Below, piece after piece: positions 9,247-20,740 of a stretch of 64,000 nt of DNA. Location of the stretch: assembly GCA_018136815.1 (NCBI GenBank), contig CM030933.1, forward strand, positions 1,750,379 through 1,814,378, written 5' to 3'. The position numbers and the translations under genes are program-made. Source of the DNA: Isochrysis galbana (lineage: Eukaryota > Haptophyta > Isochrysidales > Isochrysidaceae). Positions within the stretch are counted from its first letter, which is position 1, and every line of letters starts with the position of its first letter. Below the pieces are notes generated by a model. The model searched no databases and was not told the origin of the DNA. It worked only from the letters and a program-made list of their open reading frames with translations.

Positions 9247-9490
9247 ATTATAGAGTAGTCTATAAAACAACTGAGCGTTACCACTACTCCCACTAGCCCG
9301 GTACTATCACGAGACCCCTCAGCGCACTTACCCGTACGCCTTGACGTGTGCTGTCACACACGCATATGCACCCGCCTTCGAATCTCCCCCCTCGCAAACC
9401 CCCGGCTCCCATTATAAAACTCCCCACAAGCTACAATGACAATGAGGGAAAACCCATTGAGGCGGACCGACCCTACATGTGAAACACAGG
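9247..9490 (+). repeat. Dispersed repeat family C, copy 1
   Basis: The sequence ACAACTGAGCGTT...CTAGCCCGGTACTATCACGAG...CCCCGGCTCCCATTATAA...ATGAGGGAAAACCCATTGAG is shared with the reverse-oriented copy ending at 19010 and with 49657-49990. It has no coding potential. Copy 2 is bounded by a target-site duplication, showing the family is mobile. Confidence 0.65.
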
Positions 9491-10195
9491 AACAGTGTTT
9501 TTTTTCGGAGGCCCAATACACATGTTTTTCGCTGTTTTATTTCGGGCGGCCGCAAGGCCGGCCGCCCGCCGGCCGGTCGCCGGCCGGGGCCGACTCTCTC
9601 TGGGCTGGCCGTGGCTTCTGAAATCTGAAACTAGAGGGGCCACACACACTTTGCATGGGCATTGCTTGCAATTGGAAACAGCTATGATGCTACTCGTATG
9701 ATATTGTGATTGTGAGAAATATACTTAGGAGACATATAACAATATAACACACATACGCGCGATATCCTTCAGATGCCGACAAGACACGATGAGACAATGC
9801 ATCAATGCATGCATCAGACGAGCAGCTTTTGCACAAGCTCCTCACTTGGAACTGCGCTCACATCGCCAACCCAATCTTCCTCTGCGTCACTGTCGTCATC
9901 ACTCTCCCACCCACTTTACCACATCTGGGGCCCAGCCCCAGCCCGCATCTTGCAAATTGCGCTGCACATGCATCGACTCGCCGTGACAAAAGACCAACTT
10001 ATCTGCCGTGTTGTGGCTCATTCATTCGTGACAGATTAGCGCAGTGTTCCACATCAAAATCAAGTTTTCCACACCTAAGTGTTGCACACGCAAAGTAGGT
10101 GTTCCACAGATGACATATGTTTCACACCGCACACCACACACACACCGAACAGAGATTGTTGGCCATTATATACAACAACGGATAAAGGTACCCAG

Positions 10196-10838
10196 CTTTC
10201 TAGGACAAGTCCTAGAAACTAGGACGGACTTTGCTAGGTGAGAGCATGAGCATACCATGTTATTTTGTCCCAAACATTGGCTATTGAGTTACCACATGCA
10301 TGTCCTCATTAAATGTTCCAGGTGTACCTAGGCACCATTCCCTCAGCAACACCAAGTTTTGTGACGCATTTACGGGTCACCTGGTCGGAATTGCTGCTTG
10401 TCCTAGAAACGGGAGAAATGGCTGATACCACCCAATGGGAAGCTCTTCTACCCATGGTCCCCAGGAGATGAAATGTTGCTTTGACTGCCCTCTTTGAGAC
10501 CTTCAGTGACCACCAAGCTTGGTTTTGTCATCTAAGTGTCCAATCCGCTAGCCTACTGCTCCAAAAGGTCTAAAATAAAACTCATCTGGTGCGAGCGGAC
10601 GCCCGAGTGCAGCACCGCATGCTGAATGTGGAAGCAAAAGTAAGCAAAGACAAGCTCCGCAGAGTTGGTCATGGGGAGAGCTAAGGTTGAATGGGATGTG
10701 GAGATGGTTTGCTTCAGGTGATGGGATGTCTCAGAAGCTCACCAGAGGCTATAATGGAGGCATGATCGGCAAAGTCCTAGAAATCCAAGAATTTTCTAGG
10801 ACGTGGTCCTAGTTTCTAGGACGGAATTTTTTGTCCGA
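10196..10838. repeat. Possible short transposon bounded by CCTAGAAACTAGGAC repeats
   Basis: GTCCTAGAAACTAGGACGGA at the left (about 10208-10227) and its inverted form TCCTAGTTTCTAGGACGGA at the right (about 10808-10826) bound ~640 bp. Each is itself palindromic (CCTAG-AAA-CTAGG), so orientation is ambiguous and the call is tentative. No coding sequence is seen. Confidence 0.35.
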
Positions 10839-12018
10839 CAAGGCTAGGGCGGACCATTAACAGGCAAGTTTTTTGTAAACCCATTAGTAGTTTTTCAAGG
10901 TCAGCACATTAACAGGTTGAGTTTTTTCGTGGGTGTTAACAAGTTGTTTTAGGGGTGTTAATACCCTGTTAGTGGCCATTAACAGGTTAAACCCTAAACC
11001 CATTACAAGCTGTTACCCCAACGTTGAACGTTGGAATACATGTTTGGGGCGGGATTCCCTTCCCCCCTCCCCTCCCACCGCCCCCCGACGCCGGGAGTTG
11101 TCCCCCCCCCTTACCTCCGCCCTGCGCCTCCCCGCCTCCCCCCCCCCCGACGCCGACGCGCTCATGGGTAAGCGCGGACCGGTTTATTACCTTAAACGAG
11201 CGAGCCAACAATTATAGTAACAGCAAAACAAAATTCGAATCGCAAATTTCGAGACCAAAATCTGCAAACCTGGACTTGAGACCATGGGGAATCCGAATCT
11301 GTGTGCCTTGTGCGTCAGCGGCAACACGGGGAACTGTTCAATTGTAATTGTGAGCGCGCACCTTACACGAATATTCATGCCTACAGCCTTCAGATGGGCA
11401 GGAATACAACACAGTCATGGAACATTTGATGACATCGAGAGAAAGTAAGAGAAGAGGCGGTATACCAATCGACGAGACCTTGAGGCTTAAAATAACCCAC
11501 GGGTTATAAGTAAAAGTCTGTCATCGTATGGAATACGACACAGGTCAACTGCTGGTGCTCGGAGCCCCTCCCACAAGTGCCCATTAATGGTACAATAACG
11601 GGCAATTTTGAGTTTCTCAGAGGGCCCAAACTCAGCACATTAACAGGTTTAGTTCTGGGCTGGGTGTGAACAGGTAGGATGTTGCCGAATACTGGGTTTT
11701 GATGGTATTAACTTGTTAACGGGCTTAACCCAGCCCTACCCTTGCTTTACAAAGTAAGTATAATATATGTATAAGCAAGTACAATACTATACGTTACGAC
11801 TTTCTTTCTGCCCCCTCTGACCTCTGAGGAAATTCGGCGGCGGCGGCGGCATGGCCGACTCCTCTGACTCCGAGGAAATCCCTCTCTCTCTCTCTGCCAT
11901 CCCAAAAGGCCCCGGCGGGAGGGGGCTCGCAAAGCGCCTGCAATAGGAGGTTCAGGGATTCGCCCGCCGCTCGGCGACGGGCGGCGGGAGGGGGGTTTCC
12001 TGTGGAACAGCAGCTAGC

Positions 12019-12046
12019 GCTGCCGTTCCACAAGTGGAACGGCAGC
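12019..12046. repeat. Perfect 13-bp inverted repeat with 2-nt spacer
   Basis: GCTGCCGTTCCAC-AA-GTGGAACGGCAGC. Partial repeats of the same arms lie on both sides (GGAACAGCAGC before, GCTGCCGTTTT after), giving a locally nested hairpin. Function unknown. Confidence 0.7.
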
Positions 12047-12099
12047 TGACGCTGCCGTTTTACGTGTAACGGTGGAACACTTGTGAAACGTTTCTGTTT

Positions 12100-12387
12100 C
12101 TACACGAACCCTGGGGGAGTCAGTACGAGAACAGGCCTAAGCGGACTTGGGAGTGCGGCTCGCCACCCGCGCCCACTCCGGGTCTGGGTAGTTGTGGTGA
12201 ATGCCATGCTCATGCCAGAAGGCAGTGCATGGGCATGACCGACAGGCCCCCCGCGAGGGGAATTGGTGCCTGAGAGGGGGGGCCGCGAGGCGCCCCCCCA
12301 TGCTGAACTAAGCATAAACTTAGTTGGGTACACACCACCCGTAGAAAGGACGAGGGACGACGAGGGGGGGTAACAGGTGGTTTTCAA
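12100..12387 (-). repeat. Dispersed repeat with AACTAAG hairpin before an ATG
   Basis: On the minus strand the imperfect palindrome AACTAAGTTTATGCTTAGTT (12325-12306) is followed after 4 bases by ATGGGGGGG. The same layout occurs at 62301-62332 on the plus strand. A frame of about 95 codons covers the area but has no recognised domain. It resembles the LINE heads in layout but differs in sequence. Confidence 0.45.
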
Positions 12388-12651
12388 TGTCGCGTGGGTG
12401 GCGAGAATATGAAGAAATTTTTAGATTTGCTTCCGTTTCCATTTTTTGCTTGCATTGACAACCTCAAAAATGATCAATGGCGAATATCGAGAGAATGCAC
12501 ATGTACATCTACAAGCTGCAAACCTCTTGGAGCCCAGCGGGTGCGAGGTATTTAGCCAAATATGCGCCAAGAATGGTAAAGGCTCCGCCCCTGCCCCCCC
12601 CCCCCCCCCCCCCCCCCCAAGCTTCCCGCTTCCCCACGTTGGCCGAGCTCC

Positions 12652-13386
12652 TCACTTGTCCTCAAACATCTGCTTCATCTCGCCGGGGTTGTCCTCCATG
12701 TTGCGCAAGCAGAATTCCGCCTGTTGGATGCCCTCGTCAGCAGCCTCACGCCAGAGCGCAGCGGCAGCGGATGTGTCCTTTTCGCAGCCGGTTCCCGTGT
12801 AGAGCAGGATGCCCAGATTCACTTTCGCCTTGGAGTGACCCGCGTCAACTGCCTGCCGGTAAAAGTGGACAGCGCGACTGGGATTCTTGGGGATCATGCG
12901 GTTTTCGGGATCGGAGGAGCCAGGCTCACCCCACGGTGGATGCAGCGGGTCGAGCGCGACCGCGGTGTTGAACATGCCGCGATCTGAGCCGGCGAGCGCA
13001 GCCGCTTCACTCCACTGCAGCGCCGCCCTCGCTGAGCGTCGCACGCCCTCTCCATGCCGGTAGCAGAGCGCGAGGTTGAGCATCGCTTCGGCGTGGCCCC
13101 CGTCTGCGGCGCGCGTGTAGCAGCGGAAGGCGGCGCCGGCATCGGGCTCGACCCACGGCTCGCCGCGAGAGTCTTCTCCGAGCAGTCCATCGTACGCGAG
13201 TCCGAGGAAGAAGTTTCCTTCTGGAGAGCCGCCCTGGGCCGCGAGAGCGAAGCGGTCAATGGCGGGGCCGGTGCGGCCTTCGTCGAGAAGCGCGAGCCCT
13301 GCCTCGAGCTCTCTCTGCCCCACGCAGAGGGCACGGCGCAGGCGAGGCGCACACAGCAGCCGGCGGCCCACCGCGAGACGCAGCAT
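12652..13386 (-). CDS. SEL1-like (TPR-type) repeat protein, probably organellar
   Basis: The 244-residue protein begins with an Arg-rich, hydrophobic, acid-free leader (MLRLAVGRRLLCAPRLRRAL), which suggests mitochondrial or other organelle targeting. The rest is a run of SEL1-type helical repeats: units with the pattern A-x-x-x-Y/L-A-A-x-x-G-x-x-A-x-x-N-L-G-x-x-Y-x-x-G-x-G are clear near residues 45-75, 83-120 (AADGGHAEAMLNLALCYRHG), 125-145, 170-205 (AVDAGHSKAKVNLGILLYTG) and 206-235. SEL1 repeats are protein-interaction scaffolds; no enzymatic domain is present. The gene is intronless and divergent from the TMBIM gene, sharing a 1.2-kb CT/GA-rich intergenic region. The specific partner cannot be inferred. 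Confidence 0.85.
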   Translation of the reverse strand: MLRLAVGRRLLCAPRLRRALCVGQRELEAGLALLDEGRTGPAIDRFALAAQGGSPEGNFFLGLAYDGLLGEDSRGEPWVEPDAGAAFRCYTRAADGGHAEAMLNLALCYRHGEGVRRSARAALQWSEAAALAGSDRGMFNTAVALDPLHPPWGEPGSSDPENRMIPKNPSRAVHFYRQAVDAGHSKAKVNLGILLYTGTGCEKDTSAAAALWREAADEGIQQAEFCLRNMEDNPGEMKQMFEDK

Positions 13387-13389
13387 CGG

Positions 13390-14574
13390 GGTCTCTCTCT
13401 CTCTCTCTCGCCCTCCCTTCCTCCGTGTCTCCCTCCCTCCCTCCTACTCTCTCTCATTCTCTCTCTCTCCCGATAATCTCTTTCATCTCCAGTCTCTCTC
13501 TCTCTCCCTCTCTCCCTCCCTCCCTCTCCGCTCTCTACTACTCTCTCTGTCTGTCTTCTCCTCTCTCTCTCTGGCTCCACTAGAAGATCGACGGACCCGG
13601 CCGCCTCTCTTTCTCACGCCATCCTGCGGATTCTCGCCCCTCATTACGTCTGTTCCACACCCGGCGGTCGTCCCGCGCTCGCCGCTGGGACAAAGCCCTA
13701 ACGACCCCTACTACCCCCGCGCGCTTCATTCACTACTCTCTCGCAATGCTTCCCTTACTCGGGCCTTCCCTTCTCTCTCACACATCCTGCTCCTGTTCGA
13801 GGAACTCTCTCGCTCTCTCTGAAAAGCAAAGCTCGTCTCTCAAAATATGCCTACGGTTTTTTTTTTTGAGAGACGCGAGGCGCAAAAAAAAAACCCCCCC
13901 CTCCCCCCCCCCTCCCCTCCCTCCCTCTCTCTGGGTGCTACTCTCTGGCTCCCCCGCTCCCCCCGCCGCAAAAAAAAACCCTTTGTACTCTCCTCGCCTA
14001 GACTCTTACTACTCTCCCTCCGTTGCTTTCGTTTGTCTTCCGGTGCGGGGTGGAACAGGCGGAGGGGGAAGAGAGAGAGAGTGGAGAGAGAGAAGAGACT
14101 CTCTTGGGCCTTTCCGGAGGAGGGCTCATCCTTCTCCGCGGGAGTGGTGCTGAGAGAAGAAGAAGAAGAAGAAGCCCAGGAAAAACCGCCACCACAAGGA
14201 GAGAGAGAGAGAGGGAAAGGGAGGGAGAGAGAAACAGAGAGAGAGAGAGGGCGAGAGAGAGAGGGAGGGCGGACTCCAGGCGCGGGGGGGCGGGGCGGGG
14301 CGGGGGGGAAGGGGGGGGGGGCGGGCCCTTCGAGACAAGGAGAGCGAGGGAGCGACCACACCGTCACGACCGAACCCTCAGAATTCCGAAAGGAAGACCC
14401 TTTTTAAGAGAAGTGAACCGAGGCGCCCCACAAGGAGCGCTCGAGGGTGAGCGAGTGAGCGAGCGGCCGAGAGGAAGTGAAGAGAAGAAGAGAAGAGAAG
14501 AAGAGAAGAGAGAAGAGAGGGAGAAGAGAGAAGAGAGAGAGGAGAGCTAGCGAGGCGGGCGGAAGGGAGAGAGG
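13390..14574. repeat. CT-rich then GA-rich divergent promoter region
   Basis: The plus strand is strongly CT-rich from 13390 to ~13990 and switches to GA-rich from ~14040 to 14570, so the sense strand is purine-rich just upstream of both divergent genes. Long homopurine-homopyrimidine runs dominate, with G-runs around 14285-14325. Open frames here are repeat artefacts. Confidence 0.75.
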
Positions 14575-16394
14575 ATGTCGTCGAGTGGTGGCCTGAAGCC
14601 TTCTGCGGCGTGGCCGCAGTATGACGTGGAGTCCGGCGTGTCCTACGCTTCAAGCGTCTCCCAGTGCGAGGCGTCTGTCCAGGCGGGCTTCCTGCGCAAG
14701 GTGTTTGGGCTTGTGGCTGCGCAGCTTGGCCTCACGGTGAGTGGTAAAGGGAGGGGGGGCGGCTTTCCGGCCTTGGAGGGGGAGGAGAGAGAGAGAGAGG
14801 TAGAAACTAAGAGAACAGGGGAGGCAGGGGGCGGGAGGGGGGTTGGGGGGGAGGGGGAAGGACATGGGTTGCGGGGGTGAGTGGGGGGTGGGGGGGGAGG
14901 CGTGGCTGGTGTGGGGCTATGGCTGTCGGTCGCAGGCCGGGGAGGTTCTGCTGGGCGCGCTTCGGGGTCTTGGTGTGGGTTTGGTGTAAAGCAGGGCGAG
15001 CGGGGGGCCGAACGGGAGGGGCAGTGAACGGGCGAAGAGGAGGAGGTGAATGAGAAGGGGGAGACGAAGGAATGGCAAGTGGAAGGAGGGGGGGGGGGGC
15101 AAGTAGGAACCATCGCGGAGGGCGTTTTCCGTTAGGGGAACCAAGATGGGCACAGAAACAGCTTGGACTTACGACAATGGGCGAAGAGCAGGCCTCGCAG
15201 GGAAGGGCAGGTGGGTGAGGACGACGGGGGAGGGCAAGGAGGGCGGGGATGAACTCGTTCTCTTGAAGGGAAAGTGGAGACGGACCAAGTGAGGACGGGC
15301 GGCTTGCGGGCGGAAAGGGAAAGAGAGGGTAGGTGACGCTTGATTGTGCGGAGGCTAGCTTGCCTGGGCGGTCAGCCGAGCAGAGGGCGAGAGGCAGAAC
15401 AACGCAGGGAGTGTACACGACCCTGAAGTGGTGGGGTAGGGGGCGGTAAGGCAAGTCTCGATGGCGCCCCAATATATTTCCCTGCCAAGGACTCCCTGCC
15501 CTCCGCACGACATGCATAGGCTGCTCTCTCGGCCTTCTTCATGTTCTATGAACCTATGCAAACCTTCGCGGTGCAGTCGCCCGCGATGATGATCGTCTCG
15601 TTCGTCACTTCCATAGGCTTCCTCATCGCGTGCCAGGCGCGCCGCCGGCCCTCGCCCACTGCCCCCCCCCCCCCCCCCGCCCCGGCCCCTCCTTCGGTTC
15701 TAACCGCCATTCCCCCATCCCGCCGGCTCTCACCTCATAATCCTTATGTTGCGATTGCTGTGTAGGTGTACGCACAATCCCATCCGACCAACCTCTACTT
15801 GCTGGCAGGCTTCACGCTGTCCATGGCCTGGGGCGTTGCCACTACTTGCGGTGCTTATGCGGCGGCGGGCTTCTCGATGGCCGTGCTCGAGGCGCTTGTG
15901 CTCACCGCTACTGCCACCGTCGGCCTCACTATCTACACTTTGCGCTCCAAGCAAGACTTTTCGTACCTGGGCGCTGGGCTGGGCGCGGGTCTGTGGGTAC
16001 TCATCCTCGGCGGATTGATGGCCATGTTCCTTCCTGGCATGCAGCTTGCTATGGCCATCGGCGGCGCTGCCATCTTCTCGCTCTACATCGTGTACGATGT
16101 GCACATGATCGCCACGCGCCTCTCCCCCGATGAGTGCGCTGCTCACATCCCACAACCACCATCATGCCCGAGCGTCTTCCCCGTTACACTTGTTTTGAGC
16201 ACCTTGCCGAGCAGCGCATCTCGTTGTGCCACGCACCGAGCCAGCCGTACGCATATCCCGAGCACGACTTCACCCGGTGCACCGTTCCTGCTCGAAGGTA
16301 TATCTCGGCGGCAATATCGCTCTACCTCGACATCGTCAATCTCTTCGTCAACCTCTTGCGCATTATCGCCGAGCTCTCTGGCGGCCGAGACTAG
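14575..16394 (+). CDS. Bax inhibitor-1 / TMBIM family membrane protein (4 exons)
   Basis: Exons 14575-14736, 15520-15636, 15766-16133 and 16298-16394 join in frame to 247 residues, the normal family length (~240). The N-terminus is short and cytosolic; then FLRKVFGLVAAQLGLT|AALSAFFMFY (first membrane span, across intron 1), MMIVSFVTSIGFLIACQ|VYA, PTNLYLLAGFTLSMAWGV, and four further hydrophobic spans ending at the family signature SLYIVYDVHMIA, then DE|YISAAISLYLDIVNLFVNLL in the last exon. Introns 1 and 3 are GT-AG. Intron 2 is best read as GC-AG (CAG|GCGCGC...TGTAG). Family members are ER or Golgi calcium-leak channels that restrain cell death; that role here is by homology. It is divergent from the SEL1 gene. 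Confidence 0.9.
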
Positions 16395-16729
16395 TCGGGG
16401 CGGCTTTTCCTTGGCGTTTGTGCCGTTGCTAAGGCGGGAAGGCGCCCTTACTTCTATCTAGGCGTGGCGAACACGTCGCTCTCAACCGCCCTCGAGTGAC
16501 ACCTATGCCTAGCCGGCGGTGTGCAGCGCCTATCCCTGCTGCTGGATGGCGGATCGTCTGCTTGCCTCCGTCTTGCCTAGTGATCGGCGGGATGGGCTGC
16601 TTTTGAGATTGTACAATGGGCGAGGCGTCTTGGCGCTCTAGGTGCGGTGAACGAGACGGCGCGGAGAGCATGCCGCCGCCGGTATCCTTGTTGTAGGGCG
16701 GTCAAACGCACCACTGGGAGGCCCATAGA
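16395..16729. other. Downstream flank of the TMBIM gene
   Basis: No gene is seen. At 16695-16709 the motif TAGGGCGGTCAAACG matches the terminal end of transposon family A, and the LINE 3' end begins about 20 bp further on. Confidence 0.5.
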
Positions 16730-17005
16730 AAAAAAATCTTAAAAACTAGCCGCTCCTTGCACGGCGTGAGGCAGATTGCTGGTGCTACTCCTAACTACCC
16801 TCCCTATCCTACCACCATCCCCTTCCCCTCCCCCGATTCCTTCTCTGGAAGACCGGGGGAGGGGGGGGACTTTCTTCTTGAGCTTGGCGTAGAGCCTTTC
16901 CCAAAAGGTATCGTTGTCGGGTCCTTCCCAGAAGGGCACTCCTAGGATGGTGGCATACTCTCCTTCGCCGAGCGTTTTGAGGTAAGCTAGCGTGTCGGGG
17001 TCATG
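16730..17005 (-). mobile_element. LINE 3' end joined to a reverse-transcriptase fragment
   Basis: The minus strand ends ...TTTTTAAGATTTTTTTTC at 16730, as in other LINE copies. From ~16870 it encodes PFWEGPDNDTFWERLYAKL, matching the LINE protein at 724-3777 (PFWEGLENDSFWEKLYAKL). The region between RT and 3' UTR is deleted. The inverted endonuclease segment follows at 17007. Confidence 0.75.
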
Positions 17006-17006
17006 T

Positions 17007-17275
17007 CTAGCTTCAAGGCACGGAAGTTGGTCACCGCTGATCTAAAGAAATTTGGTGAGCAACATGGCCCGGTCCCTAGGTTGGGACTGGTTCCAATCTC
17101 CCGCACCCTGGGGCGACCCCGGAAGCGGAGTGGCGGTAGCCATTAGAAAGGACAGAAGCGATGTAGTGGTAGAATCTTGGTCGGAAGTTATCCCGGGGAG
17201 ACTGATAGTGGTCAAAGCTAAAATCGGACATGAAACAATATCCTTATCTACTATATACCTGAACTTCTTGTACGG
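17007..17275 (+). pseudogene. LINE endonuclease (EEP/APE) N-terminal fragment, inverted
   Basis: On the plus strand, ARSLGWDWFQSPAPWGDPGS then GVAVAIRKDRSDVV and ISLSTIYLN match the first half of an exonuclease-endonuclease-phosphatase domain of the LINE type. A frame change is needed to join the preceding SSFKARKLVTADLKKF. It lies in the opposite orientation to the adjacent LINE 3' part, as in a 5' inversion. Confidence 0.65.
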
Positions 17276-18095
17276 CGCGATGGTACTCCCTACTACCCGT
17301 CCTTATCAAAAAAAAATCTTCTTAAAAATCTCCGCCACGTGTGCGGCATGAGGCAGTGTGCTCGTGGACCTCCCTACTACCCAACCTTAACCCCTAACAA
17401 CCCCCTTCCCCTTCCCAAGTTCCGGCCTCTATCTATAGCGGAGAGAAGCTGGTTCCGGGGAGGCCGCGCGCGCTGCTTCGGCCATGAGCTGGAGAGAAGG
17501 GGGCGGGAGACTATGGCTTCTCCTTTGCTCTGGCTCGGCTTGTATCACCTTCTCTTGCATCTCATAGAATCTCTCTTGCTGTCCGTTGGGGTCTCTATTA
17601 AAAAAGGGTTAGCTACCTTAGGACCTTAGGTGATGTTTCGCATATCAAGACCTCTCGCCGCCTGTTGGAGGTCTTCCGATACTTTTAGGCTGGAGTCTTT
17701 GTCCACCGTGTAAAGAGGGCTTATCATTTTCTTAATATGTTTGTTGCTCGGGGCGTGTAGCCCCATATTCTCTCGTTGTTTTCTCAGCCTCCGAAAGAAA
17801 CTGACTTTCGCTGTTACTAATAGGTGGTATCTCGCAAGGATCGCTCTTAAGATCGACCTAAGGGACCTACCGTCCGCGTTGCCTTACTGGATATCGTAAA
17901 AGTCCGTTAGGATGCACCTCCATGCCAATATACCTAAGTATCCCTAGGAGGGATGCGGTCTGTCCACCTAATAGCAAAAAAGACGTTGGACGTTGGGCTA
18001 TTTCAGATCCCGGCTTAAGGTTAATCCCCAGAAGTCCTTCTATGAATTCGAAGACGGGCTCCGTCGCGACACATGTGGCTATATGAGTGGAGCTC

Positions 18096-19010
18096 AACCT
18101 ACTTTTATAAGTGGGGGTCAATGGGGGCCTCGCGCCCCCCTCTCTCCATCGCGGACACCCCCCGGGGTGGGCCCGTACAATCAACCCCAGCCCCTGCCCT
18201 TTGGCAGGGGCTGGGCAATCAACACTCTGGCCCAGACCCCTAGTAGGCGCGGGCCGAGACTCGCACTCCCACGCCCAGCATGGGCCTGCCCTCGAGCTGA
18301 CTCCCCCCCCTCCCCTGGTCGCCAGGCATACAGAGGCCACTGGGAGGCTCCAATGGCCAGCGTGGCAAGCGTGGGAGAGGCAGGGGGGGCAGGGGCTGAG
18401 CCCCAGCCTCCACTGCCCCCTGAGCTGCCCTTGCTGGCCCTCTGGGAGCCCCCAAAGGCCCTCTGAGAGCAGGCCGTGGCGCGCCGCATGGCGACGCGCC
18501 GCAGGGAGAGGGGTGGAGGAGAATGGAGAGAGGGAGAGGGGGGAATTTGCGCCCCCCCCGATGGAGTGCGGTAAGAAACGGGCCCCGTTTGCGTTAGCAA
18601 ACGGGCGAAGGGGGGCGGCTGGCGACAGGAGGGGCGAGAAGAAGGGAGTGGCTCAAGACGTTCCTGTGGCAGGTATCGGGGGGCGCAGTCATTTATTTCT
18701 TCGAGGACTGCTCGCGGCGCGAGCTGTAAGGGCCGTTCTGCTTCACGACGAGAGGTCCCTCCCCCCCCCCCCCGGTGTTTTTCCCCGGAGAGTCGGCCGG
18801 CGTCGACCGGTCCGCCTCAATGGGTTTTCCCTCATTATAACTTGTGGGGAGTTATAATGGGAGCCGGGGGTTTGCGAGGGGGGAGATTTGAAGGGATGCA
18901 TATGTGTATGTGTCTGTGCCATCACTTCAAGGCGTGCGGGCAAGTGCGTTGAGGGGTGTCGTGATAGTACCGGGCTAGTGGGAGTAGTGGTACTAACGCT
19001 CAGTTGTTTT
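18096..19010 (-). mobile_element. Dispersed repeat family C, copy 2, with target-site duplication
   Basis: The LINE is split by this ~915-bp segment, and TATATGAGTGGAGCTC (18080-18095) is repeated exactly at 19010-19025, so it is an insertion with a 15-16-bp target duplication. It has no coding sequence. It carries strong hairpins (CCCAGCCCCTGCC-CTTT-GGCAGGGGCTGGG at 18186-18215; CCCGTTTGC-GTTA-GCAAACGGG near 18584-18605). Its right half matches, in reverse, the copies at 9247 and 49657. Confidence 0.75.
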
Positions 19011-19080
19011 ATATGAGTGGAGCTCTCGGGGGCTATGCCGCAAAAGCGGCATGTCGGATCGTCAGCAAAACGATTCGCCG

Positions 19081-19266
19081 TAGGTAGAGCGTGAGTGCGC
19101 GTGACGGAGGGGGCGAGAGGGGGGGCGGATCACACCATTTCTTGGCGAAGATTTTCGTCGCGTCAGGTAGCCCCCCCGGGAGGTTTTTTATTGGGCTTCG
19201 CGCCACGGTCAAAAAAATCAGCCCAACCCTTACTAATAGTGTAAAAGCCCCTGTTTGACCGCCCTA
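19081..19266 (+). mobile_element. Solo terminal repeat of transposon family A
   Basis: From GAGCGTGAGTGCGCGTGACGG through CCCCTGTTTGACCGCCCTA (19266) it matches the right TIR at 63670-63852 almost throughout. Its partner end is missing, and ~750 bp of the surrounding LINE is missing at the same spot, suggesting a deletion after insertion. Confidence 0.8.
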
Positions 19267-19405
19267 ATTTCGACCTATGTGAATGGTGGATCGCCGGAGG
19301 CTTGTGAAAAAGATTGTGCCATATTAGAGAGCCCTGGGTCCCTTCCCGCGTGTTTGTTTCCCTAAGGAAAGTAATCCGTCTGAAATTCTCAAGTGCTTGC
19401 TTATG

Positions 19406-20078
19406 TACTCCCTCCCCATGAGACGCAGCAACAACTGCCGGTGTGCTTGCACACAGGCGGGTAGTTCAGGGACGTTTGGGTCCTGTTGCGTTGCGCTTGT
19501 TTGCGCGGCCTAGCCCGGCACGGGCATGTGCTGCAAACACGGAGCAGTGGCAGTACCATATAGGGTACCACTGCTCCGCCCTAATGTGCCAGCCCCACCA
19601 TCGCCACTGTCCTCGCTCTCTCTCTCTCCCCAACGCTCTCCTTCTCCTCCTCCCTCGCTATCGCCCTCGCTCCTCGCTCTCTCACTGTCGTTGTCGCTGT
19701 CTCTCTGCTCTCTGCTGCTCCCTCCCCCTCTCCCCCGCCCGTCTCCCCTCGCCCCGTCCCCTCTCTTCCTCGCCACTGTCTCGCCCTCGCCCTTGTCTCG
19801 AAGTGCGCAGACACCTGAGGCTGCTTGGCGACAGCCCCATGCGGCAGGAGCCTTCGCGCTGGAAGCGCACAGGTCTCGCCGAGGTGACAGAGCCGCTTCG
19901 AGCGGCTGGAGCGCGGGTGTCGAGCGCCGAGAGGGGCGTGGGGAGCACGGAGGGCAGCCACGAGGGGCGCGAGGCGGGGCATCTCGCGCGGGAAGGGCGC
20001 GCGCCCCCCGCGCGTCCCCCGTTTCCGCTGGGGGGAGCCTTACTCTCCTCCTCTCTCTAGGAGTAAGAGAGCGAGAAA
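19406..20078. other. Intergenic, CT-rich with one hairpin
   Basis: No gene is supported. GGAGCAGTGG...GTACC and GGTACCACTGCTCC (about 19541-19577) form an imperfect hairpin. From 19610 the plus strand is CT-rich. Overlapping Ser/Leu/Arg-rich frames are repeat artefacts. Confidence 0.5.

Positions 20079-20740
<662 letters not shown>

Larger units (their letters stand above)
9491..12651. other. Gene-free repeat-rich interval
   Basis: No gene is supported. It holds a GGCGGCC/GGCCGCC palindrome near 9542-9565; an element-like segment bounded by CTAGGAC-type repeats (10196-10238 and 10786-10835); repeated ATTAACAGG motifs (10.85-11.66 kb); a pyrimidine-rich block at 11055-11155; a perfect 13-bp inverted repeat at 12019-12046; and a repeat with the AACTAAG hairpin at 12306-12325. 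The rest shows nothing recognisable. Confidence 0.5.
17300..19405 (-). mobile_element. LINE 3' half, interrupted by two younger sequences
   Basis: The minus-strand LINE 3' end (17307) is followed by its 3' UTR and C-terminal coding sequence parallel to 724-1170 of the long copy up to 18095. It is then broken by the 18096-19010 insertion, resumes at 19011-19080 (GCCGCAAAAGCGGCATGTCG block), is broken by a transposon-end segment (19081-19266), and resumes at 19267-19405 (AATTTCGACCTATGTGAATGG, as at 1985 of the long copy). Stops and small changes show it is dead. Confidence 0.8.

Noticed and set aside
14807-15517. Minus-strand frame of 236 codons within intron 1 of the TMBIM gene
   Set aside because: Pro-rich, opposite a well-supported intron, no domain.
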